DNA of 64,000 nt, taken from Desulfobacterales bacterium. Lineage in GTDB: Bacteria; Desulfobacterota; Desulfobacteria; Desulfobacterales; SpSt-501. A model generated the notes under the pieces. The model did not search any database. It saw only the letters and a list, made by a program, of their open reading frames with translations, and had not been told where the DNA came from. A program made the position numbers and the translations under genes. Shown here in pieces: positions 23,800-32,804 of this stretch. The DNA lies in contig JAUQXK010000094.1 of assembly GCA_030834695.1 (NCBI GenBank), positions 1-64,000 of the forward strand, read 5' to 3'. The stretch's first letter is position 1. Each line of letters starts with the position of its first letter.

Positions 23800-24966
23800 C
23801 TAATACGACCGTTCGTAAATAATACGGATATCCTTTTCGGTAAGTTTTCTCGGGCCGTTGGTGAGAAGGCGCTGCTGGTTGGCCACTACCGATTTGGCGA
23901 ACGGTTCGATCAGACTCCGGTCCATGTTGATCGCGCTCAGTTTGTGGGGGATCTCGATGTAGTCCACGAGCTTGCGCATTTCTTCAACCGCCTGCTGCGC
24001 GGCCTGCCGTGGGCTCATGCTTTCGGTTTTGACGCCCATGACCTGAGCCATGCGGGTGAATTTAGGAATGTCCGCCATGGCGAAGTATTCCATCACCTCC
24101 AGAAAGGTCAGCATGCACCCGACCCCGTGGGGCACGTGGTATTCGGAGCCGATCGGGTAGGCCAGAGCGTGAGAGGCGCTGGCGCTGGCCAGATTCAGCA
24201 CGATACCGCCCAGCATGCTCCCATACGCCATCTGGTAACGGGCGGGGATGTTCTGCCCGTCGGCAAAGGCCGCCGGCAGGCTTTCGTAGATGATGCGCAC
24301 CGCTTCCAGGGCCAGCAGGTCCGACAGGGGGGTGGCTTTGGTGGAGACGTACCCCTCAACGGCATGGATGAAGGCATCGGCCCCCGTGGAGGCGGTTACG
24401 GAAGGCGGCATGGAGATCGTCAGTTCCGGGTCGACCACCGCCAGATCCGCGATGAGGTGGCTGCTCACCGCGCCCAACTTGGTCTTGGCCTGGCGGTTGT
24501 CGAAGATCGCAAATTTGCTGACTTCGGAGCCGGTGCCGGCTGTGGTGGGAACCAGGATGGTGGGAACCCCTCTGCCGGGGACTTTGTCGATGCCCAGGTA
24601 ATCGCGAAGGCTGCCGCCATGCTTCAGCAGAACGGCGACCATCTTGGACACATCGATCGAGCTGCCGCCGCCAAGGCCGATGATGGTCTGGCCCGAAGCC
24701 GCGGATGCCTCTTTGAAGGCGCGCTCGACATTCTCCAGAGAGGGCTCTTTTTCGACCTGGTCGAAGACCGCGCAGGCGATGCCGCTTTTCTCGAAAATGC
24801 CGAGGACCCGGTTCAGGATTCCAGCGGCGGCAACCCCCTCGTCCGTGATGATCACCACCTTCGAAGCCCCGAGGGATTTAACGCGGTCACCAATCTCCTT
24901 GATCACCCCTAGCCCGAAGAGAATTTCGGGTACTGCCAACGTAATGTTTTTGAGTGCATTCATCAT
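23800..24966 (-). CDS. Iron-containing (group III) alcohol dehydrogenase
   Basis: A 388-residue NAD(P)-dependent dehydrogenase. The nucleotide site is IIGLGGGSSIDVSKMVAV, followed by PTTAGTGSEVS. Metal ligands are expected in DAFIHAVEGYVS, ASASHALAYPIG and VPHGVGCML. Relatives act on 1,2-diols, butanol, 4-hydroxybutyrate or lactaldehyde, so the substrate is uncertain. The start at 24966 (or the adjacent ATG at 24963) has a perfect AGGAGG that overlaps the stop of the aldehyde oxidoreductase gene, so the two are coupled. It likely interconverts an alcohol and the aldehyde that AOR oxidises. Confidence 0.92.
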   Translation of the reverse strand: MMNALKNITLAVPEILFGLGVIKEIGDRVKSLGASKVVIITDEGVAAAGILNRVLGIFEKSGIACAVFDQVEKEPSLENVERAFKEASAASGQTIIGLGGGSSIDVSKMVAVLLKHGGSLRDYLGIDKVPGRGVPTILVPTTAGTGSEVSKFAIFDNRQAKTKLGAVSSHLIADLAVVDPELTISMPPSVTASTGADAFIHAVEGYVSTKATPLSDLLALEAVRIIYESLPAAFADGQNIPARYQMAYGSMLGGIVLNLASASASHALAYPIGSEYHVPHGVGCMLTFLEVMEYFAMADIPKFTRMAQVMGVKTESMSPRQAAQQAVEEMRKLVDYIEIPHKLSAINMDRSLIEPFAKSVVANQQRLLTNGPRKLTEKDIRIIYERSY

Positions 24967-24977
24967 CCGCTTTCCTC

Positions 24978-26675
24978 CTATTCGTACTTCATGAGATGGT
25001 CTAACTCCTCAACGGGGACATCGAACACCGAATCCAGCTCCGGAAGCGGTCTTTCGGTGAAGCATTCCGGCAGGCGATGATGGACCCGGGTGAAACCGGC
25101 CAGTTCGTTAAACCGATATTCGTCCTTCAGGGTTTCCACGCTCATTTTTTCGAACCAGCTCGAGTCCAGGCTCCATCCGAACCGCGCATTCAGCAGATCC
25201 AGCAGGAGATCGAGCCGCGGGCCGAGCGCCCCGATGGTAAACAGGCAAAGGCCGGTGCAGTCCAATATGGGAAGCAGTTTCTGCATTTTCAGCGACACCG
25301 CGGCCTGGCCCTTGGGATCGCGATGATCCACCGGCGCACGGGCAGTGGGCCCGGCCGTGTGATCGGCGCCCATCGCCGACGTGGCGTAGGTGACCCCCAT
25401 CCCTTTAACGGCCCGCGGATCGTAGGCGGCCATCGCCTGTCCCTTCACGACCGGAACGTTGGTGATCGCGAAGACCCGGCCGGTCACGACCGCTCCGTTG
25501 GCGATCACCCGGCCTAATACGCCTCCCTGACGGGCCTCCTCCAGAATCCGGGCGGCGCCGTCTCCATCGCCGAACGCCAGGACGCCGGCCTCCATGGCGA
25601 CGCCGAGGGCCGCCCCCGTCTCGATGGTATCCAAGCCGATGTCGTTGCATAAGTAGTTGAGCCGGGCGATGACATCGAAGTCGGAGATACCGAGGTTGGA
25701 CCCGAGCAGGCCGATGTTTTCATACTCGATGGGGGAAACGATGGCCCTCCCGTCCCGGTCGGCATAAATATTCGAGCATCCGATCACGCAGCCGGTCATG
25801 CAGGCGTGCGTGGTACGGCCTTCGCCGCCTCGCTGTCTGATGCGGGCATTCAGGGTGTCCGCGTTGATTTGCTCAGCTTCCTCGAACCGCCCCCGGCTGA
25901 AATTGTTCACCGGAAACCCGCAAAGCGCGTTGACGGTGGCCACCATGGCGGCGGTGCCATAGTCGCGGTAGGCCTTGCTGCTGGGGGCGTCATGCAGCAG
26001 CTGCGTATAGGCCTTGCGGGCCGTCTTGAACTTTTCGGCATCGGCGAGGGGGACCGCTCCCTTGCCTTCAATGACGAGCGCCTTGATCCGTTTGGAACCC
26101 ATCAACGCCCCAAGCCCCCCCCGGCCGCTGTATCGGCCGGGCTTTCCGTCGGCGTCGATCGTGGCCACGCCGGCCGCGGCATAGAGCTTCTCGCCGGCCG
26201 GGCCGATGCAGGTGACGGCCGCCCCGGGAAATTGCGTTAGGATTTTTTCGCAGAAGGCATACGTGCCCATTCCCCGGTAGGCTTCGGCGGGCAGAAAATC
26301 GCATCCCTCGGCCGAGATCCGGAGCAGATACCACTGGTCGTCAGCCGGAGTTCCCTCGATGATGACCGCTTTGATCCCGAGCCGGGCTATCCGGTTGGCA
26401 CTGATCCCGCCGGCGTTGCTTTCCTTGACGGTTCCGGTCAGCGGGCTTTTGCCGCCGATGGATATCCGGCCGGAACTCGATAAGCCCGTTCCCGCCAGCA
26501 ACCCGGTGGCGACGATCAGTTTGTTGTGTTTTCCAAGCGGCTCGCAGGCGGGATCGACTTCGTCGAGAAGAAGTTTGGCGATCAGGCTCCTTCCGCCCAC
26601 TTTCGCGTACCTTTCCGTTACCGATTCCCTGATGGCCGTTTTCCGGCCGACATCGACTCGCAAGAATGTTTCCAT
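24978..26675 (-). CDS. Tungsten-type aldehyde:ferredoxin oxidoreductase (AOR family)
   Basis: A 565-residue protein oxidising aldehydes to carboxylic acids with ferredoxin as acceptor. The N-terminal domain carries pterin-binding residues (GGRSLIAKLLLDEVDP, SSSGRISIGGKSPLTG). The [4Fe-4S] ligands are in HACMTGCVIGCSN plus a distal cysteine in LDCTGLC. The metallopterin loop reads ATSAMGADHTAGPT. The length is slightly below the usual 600 or so but all domains are present. It sits between two alcohol dehydrogenase genes; a ferredoxin gene lies further upstream in the same cluster and could be its partner. A reverse direction (acid reduction to aldehyde) is also possible. Confidence 0.93.
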   Translation of the reverse strand: METFLRVDVGRKTAIRESVTERYAKVGGRSLIAKLLLDEVDPACEPLGKHNKLIVATGLLAGTGLSSSGRISIGGKSPLTGTVKESNAGGISANRIARLGIKAVIIEGTPADDQWYLLRISAEGCDFLPAEAYRGMGTYAFCEKILTQFPGAAVTCIGPAGEKLYAAAGVATIDADGKPGRYSGRGGLGALMGSKRIKALVIEGKGAVPLADAEKFKTARKAYTQLLHDAPSSKAYRDYGTAAMVATVNALCGFPVNNFSRGRFEEAEQINADTLNARIRQRGGEGRTTHACMTGCVIGCSNIYADRDGRAIVSPIEYENIGLLGSNLGISDFDVIARLNYLCNDIGLDTIETGAALGVAMEAGVLAFGDGDGAARILEEARQGGVLGRVIANGAVVTGRVFAITNVPVVKGQAMAAYDPRAVKGMGVTYATSAMGADHTAGPTARAPVDHRDPKGQAAVSLKMQKLLPILDCTGLCLFTIGALGPRLDLLLDLLNARFGWSLDSSWFEKMSVETLKDEYRFNELAGFTRVHHRLPECFTERPLPELDSVFDVPVEELDHLMKYE

Positions 26676-26733
26676 TTGGCATGTTCCTATTCAGAGTTGT
26701 TCCCATTCCAGCAGGAACGAGCGAACAAACACA

Positions 26734-27822
26734 TTAATTGGGAAGGATCACCGCTCGGGTGACGGTTCGATTCTCGGCCTGCTCCAGTGCCTCCTGAACC
26801 TGGTCGAGGCTGAACGTCTTGTCGGTCAACCTCTCATAATCCACCTTTCGGAAGGTGCGCTTCAGAAATTCCAGCGACTTGAGCAGATACCATGGTTGGT
26901 AGCGCACAACACCGATAACGGTGATCGACTTGCGGGTGATCCAACCGGGCGCCAGGGCCACTTCAAACTCCTTGTCGATACTGACGTTTCCGATGGAAAT
27001 CAACCTTCCGCAGGTCCGCACGAGCTGGATCCCCTCCGTGAAAGCGGCCGGAGCCCCGGCGACCTCCAGCACGACGTCGGCACCGCCTCGACCCGTGATC
27101 TCCGCCACCTTCTTGACCAGTGCTTCTCCGGAAACGGCTTTAAGGTCCAGGACAAAGTCCGCTCCGAAAGCTTTGGCTAACTCAAGGCGTGAGGGGATTC
27201 CATCCAGAACCGTGACGATGGCGCCCTTTTCCTTCGCCACAGCGGTCGCATAAAGCCCCAGGCCTCCTGCGCCTTGGATCACCAGGTGCTCGCCGGATGA
27301 CAGGCCCGCCTTCTCCATGCCGAAGATGACCTGCGAAAGCCCGCAATTGGCCCCGGCGACAATGCTGCTGGGTAGCTCTTCGGGGACCTTGTAGAAATAC
27401 TGCCCCGGCTGGATGTAGTAATGAGTTGCGAAAGTGCCGGTAAAGTGAGGCGGGGTGTCCGGAGACTGCGACCACCAACGGTAGGCGTTCTGGCACATGT
27501 TCAGGTCACCGCGGGCGCAGGCTGGGCATTTGAGGCATGTGAGATAGTAGGGGGCCACGACCCTATCGCCCGGCTTTATCGAAATCCCCGCATAATCGGT
27601 CTCAACGCCCTCGCCCAGGGTTTCCACCTGGGCGATCATTTCATGGCCCATCACGGCATTCTTGATCAGCGGGTGGGCCCAGCGCCAGATGTGCAACTCG
27701 CTGCCGCAAAGATTGCTGCGAAGCACCCGAGACAGAACAGCGCCCTTTTCCGCGGAAGGCAGGGGATATTCCCGGATCTCGATCTGCTTCGGGCCGACTA
27801 AAGCCGCTAAACGTCCTTTCAT
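26734..27822 (-). CDS. Zinc-dependent alcohol dehydrogenase (MDR family)
   Basis: The 362-residue enzyme has a catalytic zinc site (LCGSELHIWRW and GHEMIAQV), a structural zinc site (CLKCPACARGDLNMCQ) and an NAD-binding motif (IQGAGGLGLYATAVAKEKG, then DGI). The start at 27822 gives MKGRLAALVGPKQIEIREY, the usual opening, with AAGGA upstream; the frame extends further upstream without homology. It probably oxidises or reduces an alcohol or polyol. It follows the ABC importer genes after about 80 bases and precedes AOR. Confidence 0.91.
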   Translation of the reverse strand: MKGRLAALVGPKQIEIREYPLPSAEKGAVLSRVLRSNLCGSELHIWRWAHPLIKNAVMGHEMIAQVETLGEGVETDYAGISIKPGDRVVAPYYLTCLKCPACARGDLNMCQNAYRWWSQSPDTPPHFTGTFATHYYIQPGQYFYKVPEELPSSIVAGANCGLSQVIFGMEKAGLSSGEHLVIQGAGGLGLYATAVAKEKGAIVTVLDGIPSRLELAKAFGADFVLDLKAVSGEALVKKVAEITGRGGADVVLEVAGAPAAFTEGIQLVRTCGRLISIGNVSIDKEFEVALAPGWITRKSITVIGVVRYQPWYLLKSLEFLKRTFRKVDYERLTDKTFSLDQVQEALEQAENRTVTRAVILPN

Positions 27823-27901
27823 TGCGTTCCATCCTTTGTTTTTATGGTTAACTGCAACGCGTCCGCCAACCATCGTGCGCTCGTCAAAATGCGTTGATTT
27901 C

Positions 27902-28612
27902 TCAGTCGCTCGGAGCGGCCTCCGGCAGGCTCCCGCGCGGGCCACTTCCACCGCCGGCCACCGTCATCGCGCCGCGTTCGAGTGTCCACGTCACCGAGGG
28001 AATATCCTTGAGCAGGCTGCGGTTGGATTCCGTTATCAGGATGGTGAGGTCCGGTCGGGCCCCCTGCAGGCGCTTTAGCGCCTCGGTATACTGCAAGGCC
28101 AAAACCGGCGCCAGGCCCTGAAACGGCTCGTCAAGAAGCACCAGCCGTGTGCCGACCATCAGCGAGCGGCCCAGCACGGCCATTTTGGCCTGTCCGCCCG
28201 AGAGCACCGCCGCCGACCGGGCCAGCAACGGCGCCAATTCTGGCACGATCGCCAATACTTCATCCATGCGCCGGTCAACGGCCTTCGTCGGCATGCGGAT
28301 CACTTCGCACGGAAAGCGCAGGTTCTCCTCGACGGTGAAGGAGGGGAACAAAACCCGGTCCTCAGGACCATAGCCGATGCCCAGCCGCGGCCGATCATGA
28401 GGCGACACCCGGGAGAGGTCCTTGCCGTCCAAGACCACACTGCCTTTGGCAGCAAAGGGGACGAACCCCATGATGATCCGTAAAAGGGTCGTCTTGCCGG
28501 CTCCGTTACGACCGACGATCGCGGCGGTTGAGGTTCGAGCAATCTCTGCGTTGATTGCCCGCAGAACCGGCACTCCGGCGATACGGGCCGAAACCTCTTT
28601 CAGCTCCAGCAC
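27902..28612 (-). CDS. livF: Branched-chain amino acid-type ABC transporter ATP-binding protein LivF
   Basis: A 236-residue ATPase with Walker A GRNGAGKTT, signature LSGGQAKMA and Walker B LVLLDEPFQGLAP. The GYGPEDRVLFPSFTVEENL segment is typical of LivF. With LivG it powers import of the ligand delivered by the LivK-like protein. The frame opens at a GTG two bases after the livG stop with GGAGG upstream. The C-terminus after about residue 220 (GGGSGPRGSLPEAAPSD) is a low-complexity tail. The ligand could be an amino acid, aromatic acid or dicarboxylate. Confidence 0.92.
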   Translation of the reverse strand: MLELKEVSARIAGVPVLRAINAEIARTSTAAIVGRNGAGKTTLLRIIMGFVPFAAKGSVVLDGKDLSRVSPHDRPRLGIGYGPEDRVLFPSFTVEENLRFPCEVIRMPTKAVDRRMDEVLAIVPELAPLLARSAAVLSGGQAKMAVLGRSLMVGTRLVLLDEPFQGLAPVLALQYTEALKRLQGARPDLTILITESNRSLLKDIPSVTWTLERGAMTVAGGGSGPRGSLPEAAPSD

Positions 28613-28613
28613 A

Positions 28614-29357
28614 TCAGCCTCCTATGACGTTGCGGATCACTTCCGGATCTTCCAGCACCTGCTTCGGCGGGCCGTCCGCCGCAATTTTGCCCGCTATCCA
28701 TGCGGCGATCCGGGTCGCATAGCGCGCAACGATCTCGAAGTCGTGCTCGACGAAGATGCTGGTTACGTTTCGTTCGGACAGCGCCTGCATGAGGGTTTCC
28801 ATCAGGCCGTGCTTCTCTTCGCTGGAGACCCCGCTGGTCGGCTCATCCATGATCAACAGCCGCGGGTTCAGGACCAGCGCCATGGCTACATCCAGGAGCT
28901 TGCGCTGCCCCTCCGGCAGCAATCTGGCTTGCAGATGCGAGCGCTGCGACAGCTGAACCAGCTTGAGCGTCTCATCGACGCTGGCGACATCCACCGACCG
29001 ATCGATCGATCTGAAAAAGCCCAACTTGTCGCGTCGGGCCGAGGCGGCGATCAACAGGCATTCGCGCACGGTATGTTCGGCGAAAATTTGCGGAATCTGG
29101 AACGAGCGGGCGACTCCTCTGCGGGTGATCTTCCGCGGGGACAGTCCGGTAATGTCCTCGCCGTCAAAAAAGACCTGACCGGCGGAAGGCGTTAAATAGC
29201 CAGTGCAGATGTTGACAAAGGTCGTTTTACCGGCCCCGTTTTGCCCGACGATGGCCAGCCGCTCCCCCTCGGTCAGCTCGAAATCGATCCCGTCGCACGC
29301 GGTAACGCCTCCGAACGATAGAGAAAGGCCGGTGGTTTTCAGCAGAGTCTGGTTCAT
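28614..29357 (-). CDS. livG: Branched-chain amino acid-type ABC transporter ATP-binding protein LivG
   Basis: A 247-residue ATPase with Walker A GQNGAGKTT, a variant signature region LLPEGQRKLLDVAMAL (GQRK in place of the usual LSGGQ) and Walker B LLIMDEPTSGVSS. The motif GGVTACDGIDFELTEGE is typical of LivG. The start at 29357 (MNQTLLKTTGLSLSFGG) has GGGGA about eight bases upstream; an ATG at 29372 would add five residues. It lies between livM and livF, and the TGA is next to the livF GTG. Confidence 0.92.
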   Translation of the reverse strand: MNQTLLKTTGLSLSFGGVTACDGIDFELTEGERLAIVGQNGAGKTTFVNICTGYLTPSAGQVFFDGEDITGLSPRKITRRGVARSFQIPQIFAEHTVRECLLIAASARRDKLGFFRSIDRSVDVASVDETLKLVQLSQRSHLQARLLPEGQRKLLDVAMALVLNPRLLIMDEPTSGVSSEEKHGLMETLMQALSERNVTSIFVEHDFEIVARYATRIAAWIAGKIAADGPPKQVLEDPEVIRNVIGG

Positions 29358-29438
29358 ACTGATTATCCCCATTCGCCAATTGGCCGGTGCATTTGAAACC
29401 GCGGCAAGTTTTTCGCCAAGACAAAATCCGGCCGGATT

Positions 29439-30374
29439 TTACCTCCGAGCGGGCAGGCGAAACCGTGTCAGCATGCCGACCAGCCCTTCGGGAGCCAAGA
29501 ATATGATCACGATCAACACGGTCCCGAGCGTGATTTGCCAGGCGCCCGTGAGCAGAGCGGCGGCGTAAAAACGGACGAACTCAAATATAAAAGCCCCGAG
29601 ATAGGCGCCGATGGCATGCCCCGATCCTCCGAGAATGGCGATGAAGACAAACTCGCCGGAACGAACCCAATAACCGGCTTCAGGGGTCACCAAACCCTGG
29701 GCGATGGCAAAAAGACTACCACCCAAGCCCGCCAGAAAACCGGAAAAGAGATAGCCCATCCAGAAAACGTGTTTGGCGGAAATGCCTAAATACTCAAGGC
29801 GCGTCTCATTCGTCTTGATGGCCGCCAACGACTGTCCCGGAGCGGATTCAAAGTAGCGTTGAGCGAGAAGGCCGCAGATCAGCGCGCATGCCAGGACCAC
29901 GTAAAGCAGCGCCGTTTCGAACGCATCGCGTTCGAGTACGAAGCCCGCGAGCGGCGGCCGGGTAAAGGATAGGCCGTCGGTGCCGCCCGTGATGGTGGTG
30001 AATTTGCTGATGATGGAGTACAGCACCATTGAAAAGGCCAAATTGAGCATTCCGAAAAAAATGCCGCGATAACGAACGATAAACAATCCCAGCAGGGCGC
30101 TGAACACTGTGGCAACCGATGTCGCCAGGCCGATCAGCAGCAAGCCGTCGAGTTGATACGCGCGGGCGAGAAACACGACCATGTAGCCGGCCGCGCAGCT
30201 GTACATGGCATGGCCGAAGGATACCTGGCCGGCCCGGATCAGCACAATGACCCCGAGAACGGCCAATCCGTTGCAGAGCGAAAATATGACCGGCGTTTTC
30301 AGCCACGGAAACGAATGTGAAATGATGATGGTCAGCACGATGAGTGCCACGGTGACCAGTCGAATGAACATCAT
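29439..30374 (-). CDS. livM: Branched-chain amino acid-type ABC transporter permease LivM
   Basis: A 311-residue inner-membrane permease with about nine hydrophobic helices. The conserved LivM segments are VLIRAGQVSFGHAMYSCAAG (N-terminal) and the EAA-like region around AIKTNETRLEYLGISAKHVF. It forms the heterodimeric channel with LivH, whose gene it overlaps by four bases. A perfect palindrome AAAATCCGGCCGGATTTT spans its stop codon and could be a short mRNA hairpin. Confidence 0.93.
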   Translation of the reverse strand: MMFIRLVTVALIVLTIIISHSFPWLKTPVIFSLCNGLAVLGVIVLIRAGQVSFGHAMYSCAAGYMVVFLARAYQLDGLLLIGLATSVATVFSALLGLFIVRYRGIFFGMLNLAFSMVLYSIISKFTTITGGTDGLSFTRPPLAGFVLERDAFETALLYVVLACALICGLLAQRYFESAPGQSLAAIKTNETRLEYLGISAKHVFWMGYLFSGFLAGLGGSLFAIAQGLVTPEAGYWVRSGEFVFIAILGGSGHAIGAYLGAFIFEFVRFYAAALLTGAWQITLGTVLIVIIFLAPEGLVGMLTRFRLPARR

Positions 30375-31276
30375 ATTCTCCTCATGCTGGTCGCAGCGAA
30401 AAGACCTTCGGGACGGACCAGCAGAACCAGCACCATAATGATGTAGGGAGTCAACACGGCCAGTTCAGGCATCAAATAGACAGCGAAAGACCGACTGAGA
30501 CCGATCAGACATGCCGCCAAGGCCGCCCCGCCCAACTGGCCGAGGCCGGCGATGGCGATGACGGCAAAAGACTGAACAATCATGTCGGCGCCGACTCCCG
30601 GCAGCAGAGCGGTGCTCGGTGAGGCGAGGGCGCCGCCCAGCGTTCCCAGGCCGGCCCCGATGACAAATGTCAAAAGCGATACGAGTTTCGCGTTAACGCC
30701 CATCGCCGTCGCCACTTCCCGGTGAAAGGTCATCGCAATGACCTCCCGACCCAGCCAGGTCTTCGTCAGAAAGTAACGCAGGCCGTAGTAAGCTACGGCC
30801 GCAACCACGGGGAGCACGATCATCTGGTAGTTGGTGTAGGTGATGCCCAGGACGTCCGTATTGCCGAACTGGTTCATGACATTGGAGACAAAATAGGGCT
30901 GGGTGCCCCAGACCAGCCGCTGCACATCCTCAAGGATCATGAAGGCCGCAAAGGTCACCAGCAGCTGCAACACATGCTCTTTGCCGAGAATCCGGCGCAG
31001 CAGACCGACTTCCAGCAGGGTTCCCAGCAAGGGTCCGATCAGGATCGCCGCCAAGAAGAGCGCCGGCAGATAGAGCGCCGGCGACAGGCCGAACTTATCG
31101 ATGGCCAGCCCGAGCGTCGCCGCCACATACCCTCCGATCGCATACAGGCTGCCGTGGGCGACGTTCAGAATTCCCATGACCCCGAAAATCAGCGTCAGGC
31201 CAAGGGCGACCATGAACAGCAAGGCGGCAGCGGAAAGCCCGTCGAGCGTCGCCAGTATGAACATTTCGGTGGTCAT
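30371..31276 (-). CDS. livH: Branched-chain amino acid-type ABC transporter permease LivH
   Basis: A 301-residue inner-membrane permease. The opening LDGLSAAALLFMVALGLTLI and FGVMGILNVAHGSLYAIGGY are diagnostic of LivH, and the EAA-like loop is near EVATAMGVNAKLVS. The start at 31276 (MTTEMFILATLDGL) is supported by GGAAGG just upstream; the longer open frame adds 46 charged residues without homology and would run through the hairpin at 31306-31343. It pairs with LivM. Confidence 0.92.
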   Translation of the reverse strand: MTTEMFILATLDGLSAAALLFMVALGLTLIFGVMGILNVAHGSLYAIGGYVAATLGLAIDKFGLSPALYLPALFLAAILIGPLLGTLLEVGLLRRILGKEHVLQLLVTFAAFMILEDVQRLVWGTQPYFVSNVMNQFGNTDVLGITYTNYQMIVLPVVAAVAYYGLRYFLTKTWLGREVIAMTFHREVATAMGVNAKLVSLLTFVIGAGLGTLGGALASPSTALLPGVGADMIVQSFAVIAIAGLGQLGGAALAACLIGLSRSFAVYLMPELAVLTPYIIMVLVLLVRPEGLFAATSMRRI

Positions 31277-31305
31277 CAGACTACCTTCCGTTGAAATGGA
31301 TCGGC

Positions 31306-31343
31306 CTCCGCTCTCTCCGGAGGCAGGCCCGGAGAGAGCGGAG
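31306..31343 (-). promoter_or_regulatory. Strong intercistronic hairpin between the LivK-like and livH genes
   Basis: A perfect 15-base-pair inverted repeat (CTCCGCTCTCTCCGG and its complement) with an 8-base loop lies just after the binding-protein stop and before livH. No T-run follows it on the minus strand, so it is not a standard terminator. Such hairpins downstream of binding-protein genes are known to stabilise the upstream message (as in malE-malF), allowing excess binding protein over permease. Confidence 0.7.
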
Positions 31344-31349
31344 CGTCCG

Positions 31350-32663
31350 TTATTTCGTATAGTTGTAGGTCTTGAATTCCTTTTTGAGGATCTCCGGGGA
31401 GATGGTTTTGACATACTCGGGAGATTTCTGACCCACTGGCGTCGTGACCAGTTCGGCCGGAATGAACATCATTTTGTCTAGAACCGGGAAGGGATATTCG
31501 GGCACCTTCTTGGTGATGCCGTACAATTGGTCCTCCATCCCCTGCCCATCCTCGCGGATTTTGATGGGACGGCCGAATCCCTTGAATTCAAGGCCTTTCA
31601 TGGCGGCAGCGACCTGCTCGATCGTCGGCCATTTGCCACCGTTGGCCTTGATCGCTTTCTCGTAAGCGGCCTTGAGGGCAATGACGGACTGGACTGCATG
31701 ATAGGACGGGTAGATCGGATACGCGCCGGTCTTCTCGCGGAATTTCTTGACAAAGGCCACATGGGCCGGGTCGTTCTTGGTCTCGGGGTGCAGGAAATAA
31801 TGGTCGCCTCGGCCGGCTGCAATGACGCCGTCCGGCACGGCATCGCCGATTCGCTCCATCGAGCTTTCGAGCAAGGGCATGACGAAGGTGGAGCTTTTCA
31901 GCAGGCCGCGCTGGGCTGCCTGGCGCACGAAGGTGTCCAGATCCCCGCCCCAGGAGGTGTTCAAAATTACATCCGGTCGGAGCGCCTGCAGTCGGCTGAT
32001 CTCGGCCGAGAAGTCGCTGGCGCCGAACTTGGGGAACAGTTCCGCCACCACCTTGACGTCGGGTTTCAGGGCCTTCAGCGTGTTGATGAAAATCTCCCAT
32101 GAATCGCGGCCCCAGGCATAATCCTGGTTCACCACGGCAACCGTTTTAAAATCGGGTTTCGTGCGGAGAAGGTAAATGACGGCGGCGACCATCTCGATCG
32201 TCGCATTGGCCTGCGTGCGGAAAACGTAATTAAACTTCGCGTCTTCGAGGACCCGTTCCGTGCTGCAATCCCACATGACGTTCAAGATCTTGAGGTCTTC
32301 GGCGACCGGGGCGAGCGCCAAGCAATGGCCGCTGGAGATTGCCGCCAGCATCACCCGGATCCCCATCTCCTGGTTGGCGCGGCGGTATTCAGATAGAACG
32401 CCGCTGGTGCCGACGCCCTCATCAATGAAGAACGGGGCGATCTTCACGCCGTCGATACCCCCTTTGGCGTTGATTTCTTCGATCATGATGTCGAAAGCTG
32501 CTTTTGCCGGAACTCCGAAGACCGACGCCGGGCCGGTCACATAGGTGGTGATGCCGACCTTGAGTTCAGCCGGCTTTTCCTGGGCCAGACTGAGCTGCGC
32601 CCAGAGGGTGAGGACAACCATCATGCTGGCGATGAGCCCGAACTTCCTGTTGAACCGTTTCAT
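31350..32663 (-). CDS. ABC transporter substrate-binding protein (LivK-like, periplasmic type 1)
   Basis: A 437-residue secreted binding protein. A signal peptide is clear: MKRFNRK, a hydrophobic core and cleavage after LAQLSLA-type residues near position 27. The mature part starts ELKVGITTYVTGPASVFG, as in LivK/AmiC-type proteins, with DIMIEEINAKGGIDGVKI and VVNQDYAWGRDSWE typical of the fold. It should bind the ligand imported by LivHMGF. A U-less hairpin follows it. The ligand is not predictable; relatives bind branched amino acids, amides or aromatic/aliphatic acids. Confidence 0.92.
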   Translation of the reverse strand: MKRFNRKFGLIASMMVVLTLWAQLSLAQEKPAELKVGITTYVTGPASVFGVPAKAAFDIMIEEINAKGGIDGVKIAPFFIDEGVGTSGVLSEYRRANQEMGIRVMLAAISSGHCLALAPVAEDLKILNVMWDCSTERVLEDAKFNYVFRTQANATIEMVAAVIYLLRTKPDFKTVAVVNQDYAWGRDSWEIFINTLKALKPDVKVVAELFPKFGASDFSAEISRLQALRPDVILNTSWGGDLDTFVRQAAQRGLLKSSTFVMPLLESSMERIGDAVPDGVIAAGRGDHYFLHPETKNDPAHVAFVKKFREKTGAYPIYPSYHAVQSVIALKAAYEKAIKANGGKWPTIEQVAAAMKGLEFKGFGRPIKIREDGQGMEDQLYGITKKVPEYPFPVLDKMMFIPAELVTTPVGQKSPEYVKTISPEILKKEFKTYNYTK

Positions 32664-32771
32664 GACTTCCTCCTTTTTTGTGACGTTGGACTACGGTTTG
32701 ACTTCAACTTGACTTTTCCGTTCCCGCAAAACAGGATGGGTCCAGGAGGCGGGTGTTGGGAGACGATGGTT

Positions 32772-32799
32772 GCGAAGGCGGAACGGCACCGCCGTTCGC
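32772..32799 (-). promoter_or_regulatory. Intercistronic hairpin just after the TAXI binding-protein gene
   Basis: GCGAAGGCGG pairs with CCGCCGTTCGC (one bulged base) across a 7- or 8-base loop, starting a few bases beyond the stop of the TAXI gene. There is no following T-run, so, like the hairpin at 31306-31343, it looks like a message-stabilising or processing element rather than a terminator. Confidence 0.55.
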
Positions 32800-32804
32800 G
32801 TCTT

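Noticed and set aside
22912-24912. Long + strand open frame across the fumarase and Fe-ADH genes
   Set aside because: It is antisense to two clear gene families; the translation is Gly/Arg/His-rich with no recognisable motif, typical of a shadow frame in GC-rich DNA.
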